A stretch of 37,566 nucleotides of DNA from Acidovorax sp. (GTDB lineage: Bacteria > Pseudomonadota > Gammaproteobacteria > Burkholderiales > Burkholderiaceae_C): assembly GCF_021287135.1 (NCBI RefSeq), contig NZ_JAJTBB010000061.1, forward strand, positions 1-37,566. Reading direction: 5' to 3'. Within the stretch, counting starts at the first letter, position 1. Every line of letters begins with the position of its first letter. The position numbers and the translations under genes are program-made. Positions 30,073-37,566 of this stretch are shown one piece after another. A model generated the notes under the pieces. It was not told the DNA's origin, did no database searches, and saw only the letters and a program-made list of their open reading frames with translations.

Positions 30073-31479
30073 ATGAATCTCACTGTCTTCGGAACCGGCT
30101 ATGTCGGACTCGTCACGGGCGTGTGCCTTGCGCAGCTGGGCAATGACGTGCTGTGCGTCGACACGGATGCTGCCAAAGTCGCTGCCCTGCAGCGCGGAGA
30201 GGTGCCTATCTATGAGCCCGGTCTGGCGGAGCTGATCGACAGCAATGCCCATGCAGGCCGCCTGGCCTTCTCGACCGATGTGGCGCAGGGCGTGGCGCAT
30301 GGCGAGGTCCAGTTCATCGCGGTCGGGACGCCCTCCGCCGAGGATGGCAGCGCGGACCTGCAGTACGTTTTCCAGGTGGCGCGGGCCATTGGTTCCCACA
30401 TGACCGGCTTCAAGGTCATCGTGAACAAGTCCACCGTGCCCGTGGGCGCGGGCGATGCGGTGCATGCGGCCGTGGCTGCCGCCCTGGCCGAACGCGGACG
30501 GCCTGGGGGCGCCGAGGCCACTGCGGAATTCGCCGTGGTATCCAACCCCGAGTTCCTCAAGGAAGGCAGCGCCATCGACGACTTCATGCGGCCTGACCGC
30601 ATCATCGTCGGCTTCGGCGATACCCCGGCCGAGCAGCGGGCGGGCGCAGTGCTGCGCGAGCTGTACCGGCCTTTTGCCCACGGCCACGACCGCGTGATCT
30701 GCATGGACCGCCGCAGCGCCGAGTTCACCAAGTACGCGGCCAACGCCATGCTGGCCACGCGCATCAGCTTCATGAACGAGATGGCGCGCCTGGCCGATGC
30801 GCTGGGGGCCGATATCGAGCCCGTGCGGGTGGGTATCGGTGCCGATCCGCGCATCGGCGACAGCTTCCTGTACCCCGGCGTGGGTTATGGGGGAAGCTGC
30901 TTTCCCAAGGATGTGGCGGCGCTGCAGCACATGGGCGGACAGGCCGGCCTGCCGATGCATGTGCTGGCCGCGGTAGCCCGCGTCAACGAAGGGCAAAAGC
31001 AGCTGCTGGCAGAACGCCTGGTGCAGCGGCTGGGCGCCGACCTGTCCGGGCGCCGCATTGCGCTGTGGGGCCTGGCCTTCAAGCCCAACACCGACGATAT
31101 GCGCGAGGCCTGCAGCCGCGTGCTGGTGCGTGAGCTGCTGGAGCGCGGCGCGCAGTTGCAGGTATTCGACCCTGTGGCCATGCACGAGGCACGCCGGTGC
31201 TTCGCGCAAGACCTGCGCGACCAACCCGCGCTGCTGTCGAACATCCACTATGCGCAGGACCCCCTGGGCGCCGCGAGCGGGGCTGACGCCTTGCTGATCG
31301 TGACCGAGTGGCAGGTCTTCCGCAGCCCCAACTTCGCGGCCTTGCGGGCGGCCTTGCGCCAGCCCCTGGTCCTGGACGGCCGCAATCTTTACGAGCCCCA
31401 AGCCCTGCGGGCGCTTGGTTTCGACTACGTGACCGTGGGGCGCAACGTGCCCGGTACGGCCATCGGAGGTGCTGCATGA
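30073..31479 (+). CDS. ugd: UDP-glucose 6-dehydrogenase
   Basis: It oxidises UDP-glucose to UDP-glucuronate with two NAD+, in the cytoplasm. The product has 468 residues. It shows an N-terminal NAD-binding fold ([17 protein letters not shown], about 7-23), the [12 protein letters not shown] and [11 protein letters not shown] segments, [20 protein letters not shown], and the catalytic cysteine in [10 protein letters not shown]; a C-terminal UDP-binding domain has [16 protein letters not shown]. No ribosome binding site is visible before the ATG at 30073, which follows a T-rich stretch. It overlaps the next gene by four bases, so UDP-glucuronate is probably passed straight to the decarboxylase-type enzyme encoded there. 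Confidence 0.93.
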   Translation: MNLTVFGTGYVGLVTGVCLAQLGNDVLCVDTDAAKVAALQRGEVPIYEPGLAELIDSNAHAGRLAFSTDVAQGVAHGEVQFIAVGTPSAEDGSADLQYVFQVARAIGSHMTGFKVIVNKSTVPVGAGDAVHAAVAAALAERGRPGGAEATAEFAVVSNPEFLKEGSAIDDFMRPDRIIVGFGDTPAEQRAGAVLRELYRPFAHGHDRVICMDRRSAEFTKYAANAMLATRISFMNEMARLADALGADIEPVRVGIGADPRIGDSFLYPGVGYGGSCFPKDVAALQHMGGQAGLPMHVLAAVARVNEGQKQLLAERLVQRLGADLSGRRIALWGLAFKPNTDDMREACSRVLVRELLERGAQLQVFDPVAMHEARRCFAQDLRDQPALLSNIHYAQDPLGAASGADALLIVTEWQVFRSPNFAALRAALRQPLVLDGRNLYEPQALRALGFDYVTVGRNVPGTAIGGAA

Positions 31480-32441
31480 CATCGCGCGGCCCCACTGAAA
31501 AGAAACGGGTGCTGGTGACGGGGGGCGCGGGCTTCCTGGGCTCCCATCTGTGCGAACGCCTGCTGGCAGACGGCCACGCGGTACTGTGCGTGGACGACTT
31601 TTCCACGGGGCAGGAGCGCAACATCGCCCACCTCCAGCATCGGCCGGACTTTCGCTGGTTGCGCCACGACGTCACCCAGCCCATGGATGCCGAGGTGGAC
31701 TGCATCTACAACCTGGCTTGTCCCGCGTCGCCGGTCCACTACCAGGCCGACCCGGTGAAAACCCTGCGCACGAGCGTGCTCGGTGCGATGAACCTGCTGG
31801 AGCTGGCCCGCCGCCAGGGCGCCGTGATCCTGCAGACCTCCACCAGCGAGGTGTATGGCGATCCTTCGGTGCACCCCCAGCCGGAATCCTACTGGGGCCA
31901 TGTCAATCCCATCGGGGTGCGCTCCTGCTACGACGAGGGCAAGCGTTGCGCGGAGACGCTGTTCTTCGACTACCGGCGCCAGCACGGCGTGCGCACCAAG
32001 GTAGCCCGGCTGTTCAACACCTACGGGCCCCGCATGCGGCCCGACGACGGGCGGGTGGTGTCGAACTTCATCGTGCAGGCCTTGCAGGGCACGGACCTGA
32101 CGGTCTATGGCAACGGGACGCAGACCCGCAGCTTCTGCTATGTGGACGACCTGGTGGAGGCCCTGGTGCGCCTGATGGCCACGCCGGATGACGTGGCCGG
32201 CCCCGTGAACGTGGGCAACCCGGGCGAATTCACCATCCTCGAACTGGCCGAGCGGGTGCTAGCCCTCACCGGGTCCAGCGCCCGCATCGTCCACCGGCCT
32301 CTGCCCGGTGATGACCCGCGGCAGCGGCAACCCGACATCACCCTGGCCCGCGCCGTGCTGGGTGGCTGGGAACCCACCATCGACCTGGACGCCGGACTGC
32401 GCCGGACCATCGCCTTTTTCCAGCAGACCGGCGGTGCGTGA
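31476..32441 (+). CDS. UDP-glucuronate decarboxylase (UDP-xylose synthase)-like
   Basis: The 321-residue protein is of the extended short-chain dehydrogenase family. It has the NAD-binding GGAGFLGSH (16-24), the Thr/Ser region [10 protein letters not shown], and catalytic Y152 and K156 in the stretch [14 protein letters not shown], which is typical of UDP-xylose synthases. [20 protein letters not shown] and [14 protein letters not shown] follow. The reaction is UDP-glucuronate to UDP-xylose plus CO2. There is no membrane anchor, as in bacterial forms. It starts inside the ugd stop codon, which makes a two-gene UDP-glucose to UDP-xylose pathway. A dehydratase or epimerase of the same superfamily is less likely given the YDEGKR motif. 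Confidence 0.85.
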   Translation: MTSRGPTEKKRVLVTGGAGFLGSHLCERLLADGHAVLCVDDFSTGQERNIAHLQHRPDFRWLRHDVTQPMDAEVDCIYNLACPASPVHYQADPVKTLRTSVLGAMNLLELARRQGAVILQTSTSEVYGDPSVHPQPESYWGHVNPIGVRSCYDEGKRCAETLFFDYRRQHGVRTKVARLFNTYGPRMRPDDGRVVSNFIVQALQGTDLTVYGNGTQTRSFCYVDDLVEALVRLMATPDDVAGPVNVGNPGEFTILELAERVLALTGSSARIVHRPLPGDDPRQRQPDITLARAVLGGWEPTIDLDAGLRRTIAFFQQTGGA

Positions 32442-32557
32442 GCTGCGGCCGGCAGCCGCATGAAGCGGCCGGCCCTGCGCACCGCGCGGCGGAATCCGCC
32501 GTCCCGCTGCCTTCTTCTGCCTTTTCTGCCTTCTTGTTCCTGCCCGACCGAGCTTCC

Positions 32558-33634
32558 ATGGCCCTGCTGTCCGCACGTTCCTCCCTGCGCATCGTCGCCA
32601 CGCTCCTTGTGGCCTGGGCGGCTGCGGCGGCCTGTGTGGCGCTGCACACGCCGCTGCCGTGGATGATCGGCCCCTTGCTGGCCACCTCCCTCGTGTCGAT
32701 GGGCGGAGGCCCTACGGAAAGTTGGGGCCCGCTGCGCAATGCGGGGCAGTGGACCATTGGCGCAGCACTGGGGCTGTATTTCACCCCTGAGGTGGTGGCG
32801 CTGATTGGCGGGCTTTGGTGGGCCATCCTGCTGGGCGTTGCGTGGGCGCTGGCGTTGGGCTGGCTGTTCGGGGCCTGGTTGTACCGTGTGCATGCCCCGC
32901 GCATGCACGGAGTGCCCGCGTCCATGCTGCGGGCCACCAGCTATTTCGCTGGCGCCATTGGCGCGGCGTCGGAGATGACGCTGCTGTCGGAACGCGAGAA
33001 CGCACGCACCGATCTGGTGGCCGCGAGCCACAGTCTGCGGCTGCTCATCGTGACCGTGACCATTCCGTTTGCCCTGCAATGGAGCGGGCTGCACGGCCTG
33101 GACATCCTGCCCCCCACGGTTCGCGTCGTCAGCCTGCCCGGCCTGGCGTTCATGGCGCTGCTGACCGGTGCGGGGGCGCTACTGATGGACCGGCTGGGGC
33201 GTGCGAACCCCTGGTTCATGGGCGCACTGCTGGTGTCCATGGGGCTGACCATGGCGGGCGTGGGACTGTCCGCGGTGCCCCAGCCCTTGGTCAACGCAGC
33301 CCAGCTGGTCATCGGCGTGAGCCTGGGCGTGCGCTTTCGTGCGGATTTCATTCACACCGCGCCCCGATGGCTTGCCTCGGTGGCGCTGGGCACGCTGGTG
33401 CTGATGGGGGCGTGCGCGCTGTTTGCCGCCGCGCTGGCCGGGGCGACGGGCTTGCCTTGGGTGACGCTGCTGCTGGGCACTTCTCCGGGCGGCATCACCG
33501 AGATGGCCATCACCGCCAAGGTGCTGCAGTTGGGCGTGCCGGTGGTCACGGCGCTGCAGGTGTGCAGGCTGATCGCCGTGCTCATGCTCGTGGGGCCGCT
33601 CTACCGTCGCCTGTATCCCGCAGCGGGGCGCTGA
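32558..33634 (+). CDS. AbrB-family (AmoA regulator-like) membrane protein
   Basis: The 358-residue integral membrane protein has about ten helices in two similar halves, with the duplicated motif LPWMIGPLLATSL (about 32-44) in the first half and NPWFMGALLVSMGLTMAG in the second. The C-terminal GTSPGGITEMAITAKVLQLG segment is the family signature. These proteins are often labelled ammonia monooxygenase or AbrB family, but the biochemical role is unknown; a transport function has been suggested. The ATG at 32558 lacks a strong binding site; the frame upstream is open to 32438 but adds low-complexity residues. It lies between the UDP-xylose genes and the second glycosyltransferase, with no obvious functional link. 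Confidence 0.82.
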   Translation: MALLSARSSLRIVATLLVAWAAAAACVALHTPLPWMIGPLLATSLVSMGGGPTESWGPLRNAGQWTIGAALGLYFTPEVVALIGGLWWAILLGVAWALALGWLFGAWLYRVHAPRMHGVPASMLRATSYFAGAIGAASEMTLLSERENARTDLVAASHSLRLLIVTVTIPFALQWSGLHGLDILPPTVRVVSLPGLAFMALLTGAGALLMDRLGRANPWFMGALLVSMGLTMAGVGLSAVPQPLVNAAQLVIGVSLGVRFRADFIHTAPRWLASVALGTLVLMGACALFAAALAGATGLPWVTLLLGTSPGGITEMAITAKVLQLGVPVVTALQVCRLIAVLMLVGPLYRRLYPAAGR

Positions 33635-33743
33635 CCCGGGGGCGGGAGGCCCGGCACGGCACAATCGCAGCGTGCACCGGCTCGCCCGAAGCGTGGGCCG
33701 TGGTTGCGTCTTTCCCCGTTTCACCTGCGCCACCGTTCGGACC

Positions 33744-36173
33744 ATGAACATTCACTACAACTTGGGCTTTCGTCCTCCCCAGGCCTCTCAGGACCAACTG
33801 GCTGCCTGGCTGGAAGAGGCCATGCAAGCCCATCAACAGGGGCAGCTCGCCCGGGCCAACCAGCTCTACAACACCATCCTGAAGAATGACCCCAGGAATG
33901 TGGGCGCGCTGCACATGCAGGGCGTGCTGGCCTACCAGGCAGGCCATCTGCAGATGGCGGTGGATCTCATCGGCCAGGCGATCAAGCACGGCCCGGACGA
34001 CCCTGCGCCCCACGTCAACCGCGCTCTGGCCTTGGGGGCCCTGCAGCGCCACGAAGAGGCCCTGGCGCATTTCGAGCGCGCCATCGTCCTGCGCCCGGAT
34101 TTTGCGGCTGCTTATGTCAACCGCGGCATCACGCTCAAGGAACTGGGGCGGCTCCAGGAGGCTCTCGCCAGCTACGACCGGGCCCTTGCGCTGGAGCCCC
34201 AGCTGGCGGCGGCGTTCAACAACAAGGGCAACGCCTTGCGCCAGCTGGGGCGCGCGGACGAGGCGCTGGAGTGCTACCGCAAGGCCTTTGCCCTGGACCC
34301 GCAGGATGTGGATGCCTGCCAGAACATGGGCGTGCTCCTTGCGAATGCAGAGCGGCCGGACGAGGCACTGCGCTGCTTTGACCAGGTCATTCAGATGCGG
34401 CCCGGGCATGCCGAGGCGCACAACGCCAAAGGGGCGATTCTGGCGGGGCGGGAACAGTGGGAGCAGGCTATCTCGCACTTTGAGACCGCCATCCGGTCCA
34501 ACGACAAGCTGACCAATGCGCACAAGAATCTCGGGTCCGCATACCGCTCACTTTTCCAGTGGGACCCTGCGGTTCGGGCTTTTCAACGGGCGGCGCAGTT
34601 GGCCCCCGCAGATGCCGATATTTTGTCGCTTCTTGCCTTTTCGTTATTGGATGCGAATAAATATCAGGAGGCCATGGATATTTATGATCGGGCGAAAAGA
34701 CTCCAGCCTGAGACGCCGGATTCCCTTTTGAATCGTGCAGGACTGCATGCGCGATTCAATAGGTTCCAGGATGCAATCGCAGATTATCAGGCAGCCTACG
34801 ATATAAAGCCAGAAATTCGGTACTTGCTGGGTAATATCGTGCACGGCAAAATGAAAAGCTGTGCCTGGGAGGGGCTCGGCGATATGCTCAAAGCATGCGA
34901 ATCCAGCCTTCGAGAAGGCGAGATGCGTGTTTCCCCATTCATCGCGTTGTCCTTGTTTGATGACCCGGCACTGCATCTGCAAGTCGCGAAGAAAGAAGTG
35001 GAGACGGAATACCCCCCATCTTCGGCGCTCGGCGCCCTCAAACCCCGTGCGCGTGGCAACAAGATTCGGGTGGGCTACTACTCGGCAGATTTGCACAGCC
35101 ATGCAACCGCGCATCTCATGGCGGAACTCTTCGAGTGCCATGATCGCAATCGTTTTGAGTGGGTTGCATTTTCTTTCGGCCCCCCGGCGGCCGATCCGAT
35201 GCGAGACCGGATTGCAGCGAGCTTTGACCGGTTTGTTGACGTGCGCGAACTCGGGGGTGCCGAGATCGCCCGTATGTCGCGCGATCTCGGCATCGACATC
35301 GGGGTGGACCTCAAGGGGTTCACCTTGGACAACCGTTTCCGCATCTTCTCCCACCGCTGCGCGCCCATTCAGGTCAGTTACCTGGGCTATCCCGGCACCA
35401 CGGGGGCCGATTACATGGATTATGTGATTGCGGACAAGGTCGTGGTGCCGCCCGAGGCGCAGGCGCATTTCACCGAAAAGGTGGTGTATATGCCCCACAG
35501 CTACCAGGTGAATGACTCGCAACGTGCCATCAGCGAACGCGTGTTCACGCGCAGTGAACTGGGGCTCCCTGAATCGGGGTTCGTTTTTTGCTGCTTCAAC
35601 AACAACTACAAAATCATGCCGGCCGTGTTTGACAGTTGGATGCGCATCCTGCACGCGGTGCCGGGCAGTGTGCTCTGGCTGTTTGAGGACAACCCTTCCG
35701 TGCCGGAGAACCTGCGGCGTGAAGCGCAAGCCCGGGGGATCGCTGGCGACAGGCTGGCTTTTGCGCCACGCATGGCCTCCGACTTGCACCTGGCCCGCCA
35801 CCGCCTGGCCGACTTGTTTCTCGACACACTGCCCTACAACGCCCACACCACCGCCAGCGACGCCCTGTGGGCGGGCCTGCCGGTGCTCACGCGCCTGGGA
35901 GAGTCGTTTGCGGCGCGAGTGGCGGCCAGCCTGCTGCACGCGGTGGGCCTGCCGGAGCTGGTGACGCATTCCGCCGCCGAGTACGAAGCCCTGGCCATTC
36001 AGCTCGCGACGAACCCGGCCCAGCTTTCAGCGCTGCGGGGCAAGCTCCAGACGCAAAAGGCGCAGTCCCCCCTCTTCAACGGCCGTCAGTTCGCGAGGGA
36101 CCTGGAGGCCGCGTATCAGGCCATGCAGGAGCGGCATCTCCAGGGGTTGCCACCCGATGTGATCGAGGTTTAG
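33744..36173 (+). CDS. TPR/OGT-like O-linked glycosyltransferase (paralogue 2, intact)
   Basis: The product has 809 residues. TPR repeats fill about residues 15-375 (for example AAAYVNRGITLKELGRLQEA), followed by the glycosyltransferase family 41 catalytic region (about 430-809). That region has NKIRVGYYSADLHSHATAHL with the OGT-like histidines, VSYLGYPGTTGADYMDYVIA, FCCFNNNYKIMP, and LADLFLDTLPYNAHTTASDA before LWAGLPVL, the UDP-binding end. Such enzymes transfer a sugar from a UDP-sugar to proteins in the cytoplasm; flagellin and adhesin modification are known roles for relatives, but no target is visible here. The ATG at 33744 has no clear binding site. Codon use changes sharply in the middle: 34621-34860 is about 46 percent GC, with ATA and other rare codons, between GC-rich ends. 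It is a paralogue of the frameshifted gene at 27784-30011. Confidence 0.88.
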   Translation: MNIHYNLGFRPPQASQDQLAAWLEEAMQAHQQGQLARANQLYNTILKNDPRNVGALHMQGVLAYQAGHLQMAVDLIGQAIKHGPDDPAPHVNRALALGALQRHEEALAHFERAIVLRPDFAAAYVNRGITLKELGRLQEALASYDRALALEPQLAAAFNNKGNALRQLGRADEALECYRKAFALDPQDVDACQNMGVLLANAERPDEALRCFDQVIQMRPGHAEAHNAKGAILAGREQWEQAISHFETAIRSNDKLTNAHKNLGSAYRSLFQWDPAVRAFQRAAQLAPADADILSLLAFSLLDANKYQEAMDIYDRAKRLQPETPDSLLNRAGLHARFNRFQDAIADYQAAYDIKPEIRYLLGNIVHGKMKSCAWEGLGDMLKACESSLREGEMRVSPFIALSLFDDPALHLQVAKKEVETEYPPSSALGALKPRARGNKIRVGYYSADLHSHATAHLMAELFECHDRNRFEWVAFSFGPPAADPMRDRIAASFDRFVDVRELGGAEIARMSRDLGIDIGVDLKGFTLDNRFRIFSHRCAPIQVSYLGYPGTTGADYMDYVIADKVVVPPEAQAHFTEKVVYMPHSYQVNDSQRAISERVFTRSELGLPESGFVFCCFNNNYKIMPAVFDSWMRILHAVPGSVLWLFEDNPSVPENLRREAQARGIAGDRLAFAPRMASDLHLARHRLADLFLDTLPYNAHTTASDALWAGLPVLTRLGESFAARVAASLLHAVGLPELVTHSAAEYEALAIQLATNPAQLSALRGKLQTQKAQSPLFNGRQFARDLEAAYQAMQERHLQGLPPDVIEV

Positions 36174-36206
36174 GGCGCTGGCTGGCTGCCCGGGGCGCTC
36201 AACGGC

Positions 36207-36509
36207 TCAGTGCACCACCACCGGGTTCTGCGCCAGCCCAGCGTAGCGGTCCAGCGTGTCCTCGACTTCTTCCTGCGTGGGCGTTTCGCGCTGCCATGCC
36301 AGGATTTGCTGCTGGAACATCTCTGCCCAGGAGCCATCCAGGTACACCTCCTTGCCGGAGCGTTTGTCCACGATCTCGAAGCCGTGACGGGCCAGTTGGG
36401 GAACGGCGGGGGCGGTGTCGTTGAGCGGCTGGCCGCCGCTCTGCTTTCCGGGGGCATCGGGCAGCATGTGGACCACCACGAAGGATTCTGAGTCGTAGAG
36501 CATGTGCAT
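36207..36509 (-). CDS. DUF3567 family protein
   Basis: The 100-residue protein begins MHMLYDSESFVVVHMLPD. It continues ARHGFEIVDKRSGKEVYLDG and SWAEMFQQQILAWQRETPTQ, and ends PVVVH. This is the pattern of a small betaproteobacterial family of unknown function (DUF3567). The ATG at 36507-36509 is preceded by AAGGGG eight bases upstream on the coding strand; the longer open frame upstream adds unlike, low-complexity sequence. It converges with the glycosyltransferase gene, 33 bases apart, and no clear terminator lies between them. The 198 bases upstream to the next gene hold nothing recognisable. Confidence 0.85.
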   Translation of the reverse strand: MHMLYDSESFVVVHMLPDAPGKQSGGQPLNDTAPAVPQLARHGFEIVDKRSGKEVYLDGSWAEMFQQQILAWQRETPTQEEVEDTLDRYAGLAQNPVVVH

Positions 36510-36707
36510 CGTGTTCCCCTTGTCGATATAGACCTTAGATGACAGCGTGGGTGCAGAGTTCAAGGGCGCCGGTCCCGGGTGCGCATCGACGCCATTCGCT
36601 CCTGCTGCGGCCCAGTATTTCATGAAACGGCCGGGCTGGCGGGCGGGTGCGGTTTTTTTGGCGCGTTGGCGTGTGCGTGCAACAGGTCGGTGCACAGGTG
36701 CCGGGCG

Positions 36708-37566
36708 CTACGGGGGGCTGGCGGCGCGCAGCAGCAGGTCGGCAAAGTCGCCGTTGGCCTGGGTGATGCGGATGCGCACGGGCAGGTAGCCCAGGCTGGG
36801 CGCGACCCACAGTTCCGCCTTTTGGTCGTAGTCCTTGCGAGGCAGCCGCTGCAGCTTGAGCGTGGCGGTGGGGCCGGCGGGCAGGTCCAGCGTGTCCGGC
36901 CCCTCGATGCTGAACGTCCAGCGGTCGGCGCTGCGCGCACTCACCGTGGTGAGGGTGATCTGGGTCCCCGGCACAAAGCGCCCCGGGTCTGCGGCCAGCA
37001 GCGCCCCCAGCTGGAGAAAGACGCTCAGGCGGTCTTGCGCGCCCGGGCCCACGGCAGCGTCCGGCGTGTTGGCGCTGAAGGTGACGCGTCCCTTGGCGGC
37101 ATCGAAATGGGCGGCTTGCTCGCTGCGGGCGCGGTCCGAAAACCGCTCGGGCTGCAACCCCTCGGCGGTGATGGCGCCCACGCTGCGCTGCGCGCGCGTG
37201 CCCACCAGGAAGGCGCTGATTTCCTGCCGCGCTTCATAGCGGCTGCCGTCGTGCTGCCACACCAGTTCGGCACGGGCGCTGTACGAAAACTTCTTGGCCT
37301 GCCCGCTCACGTCGAAGCTCAGACGGGTGGGTGGGGGCACGCGCACGAGCGGCGCCGGGGTTCCTGGGGCAGGCGGGGCGCGGCCGCCGGGGGGCGTGAT
37401 GTCCACGCCCCCCGCGGTATCGGGCAGCGGCGGGGCGGACGCGGCCGTGGCCGGGGGCGGCGCGGGCGGCTCGGCGGCTAGAGGGGGCTGCGTAGCGGCG
37501 GCCACTGCGGCCGTATCTTCCGGCGCGGCGGCCGACGGGGGATCCGGCAACGGGGCGGCTCCCGGG
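36708..37566 (-). CDS. DUF3108 domain protein (5' end off window)
   Basis: The frame stays open to the window edge, so the true start is outside; the first in-window start-like codon (TTG at 37548-37550) is not convincing. The visible part has about 80 residues rich in Pro and Ala, then a beta-rich domain: LSFDVSGQAKKFSYSARAEL, RYEARQEISAFLVGTRAQRS, GPGAQDRLSVFLQLGALLAA, and KDYDQKAELWVAPSLGYLPV close to the C-terminus. This matches DUF3108, whose members usually have an N-terminal membrane anchor followed by a Pro-rich stretch and lie in the periplasm. Function is unknown. The Pro-rich segment resembles the periplasm-spanning part of TonB-like proteins, but no TonB domain is present. Confidence 0.75.
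   Translation of the reverse strand, partial: PGAAPLPDPPSAAAPEDTAAVAAATQPPLAAEPPAPPPATAASAPPLPDTAGGVDITPPGGRAPPAPGTPAPLVRVPPPTRLSFDVSGQAKKFSYSARAELVWQHDGSRYEARQEISAFLVGTRAQRSVGAITAEGLQPERFSDRARSEQAAHFDAAKGRVTFSANTPDAAVGPGAQDRLSVFLQLGALLAADPGRFVPGTQITLTTVSARSADRWTFSIEGPDTLDLPAGPTATLKLQRLPRKDYDQKAELWVAPSLGYLPVRIRITQANGDFADLLLRAASPP

Noticed and set aside
36640-36660. The TTTTTTT run as an intrinsic terminator
   Set aside because: It is on the plus strand between two minus-strand genes and has no stem in front of it, so it cannot terminate either gene in this form.

Overview
The window looks like chromosomal DNA of a GC-rich, facultatively denitrifying betaproteobacterium of the family Comamonadaceae, most like Acidovorax. 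The reasons are the protein families and their order (narXL-narK1K2-GHJI followed by a parvulin gene, a DUF3567 protein, a DUF3108 protein, OGT-type TPR glycosyltransferases) and dispersed intergenic repeats of types I associate with that family. No database search was possible, so the genus is an inference.

Layout. 1-117: right end of an IS481-like insertion sequence, then a gene-free stretch holding two kinds of short dispersed repeat. 398-4090 (minus strand): a GlcD-type FAD oxidase, a LysR regulator and purU. 4142-6475: a membrane-anchored PAS-PAS-GGDEF-EAL protein with a degenerate GGDEF motif. 6518-7345 (minus): a ChaN-like lipoprotein. 7478-21323: the nitrate respiration block, namely narX-narL, narK1-narK2, narG-narH-narJ-narI and a PpiC-type isomerase, followed by a beta-carbonic anhydrase. 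22130-27629: a tightly packed five-gene run of class II (B12-dependent) ribonucleotide reductase, NnrS, a YdjA-like nitroreductase, a 138-residue protein of unknown function and a hemerythrin-like protein. 27784-36173: two paralogous TPR/OGT-like glycosyltransferase genes, the first frameshifted, enclosing UDP-glucose dehydrogenase, a UDP-xylose synthase-like enzyme and an AbrB-family membrane protein. 36207-37566 (minus): a DUF3567 protein and the 3' part of a DUF3108 protein that runs off the window.

How it fits together. NarX/NarL would sense nitrate and control import (NarK1/NarK2) and respiratory reduction (NarGHI, matured by NarJ). The downstream five-gene run supplies oxygen-independent deoxyribonucleotide synthesis plus proteins that fit nitric oxide or nitrosative stress. 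narX and nrdJ both have an FNR-type box (TTGA-N6-TCAA) whose first base lies exactly 48 bp before the A of the ATG, with a -10-like hexamer at the same place and no ribosome binding site. The simplest reading is two class II FNR-family promoters producing leaderless mRNAs. This shared architecture is the most interesting regulatory signal I found.

A second theme is small repeats. One hairpin-forming family (four copies) always sits directly after a stop codon in the sense direction: after the LysR gene, purU, narK2 and narG, where it supplies the stop codon itself. Another family (four copies) lies between genes and once inside the end of the chaN-like coding sequence. I saw no tRNA, rRNA or CRISPR array.
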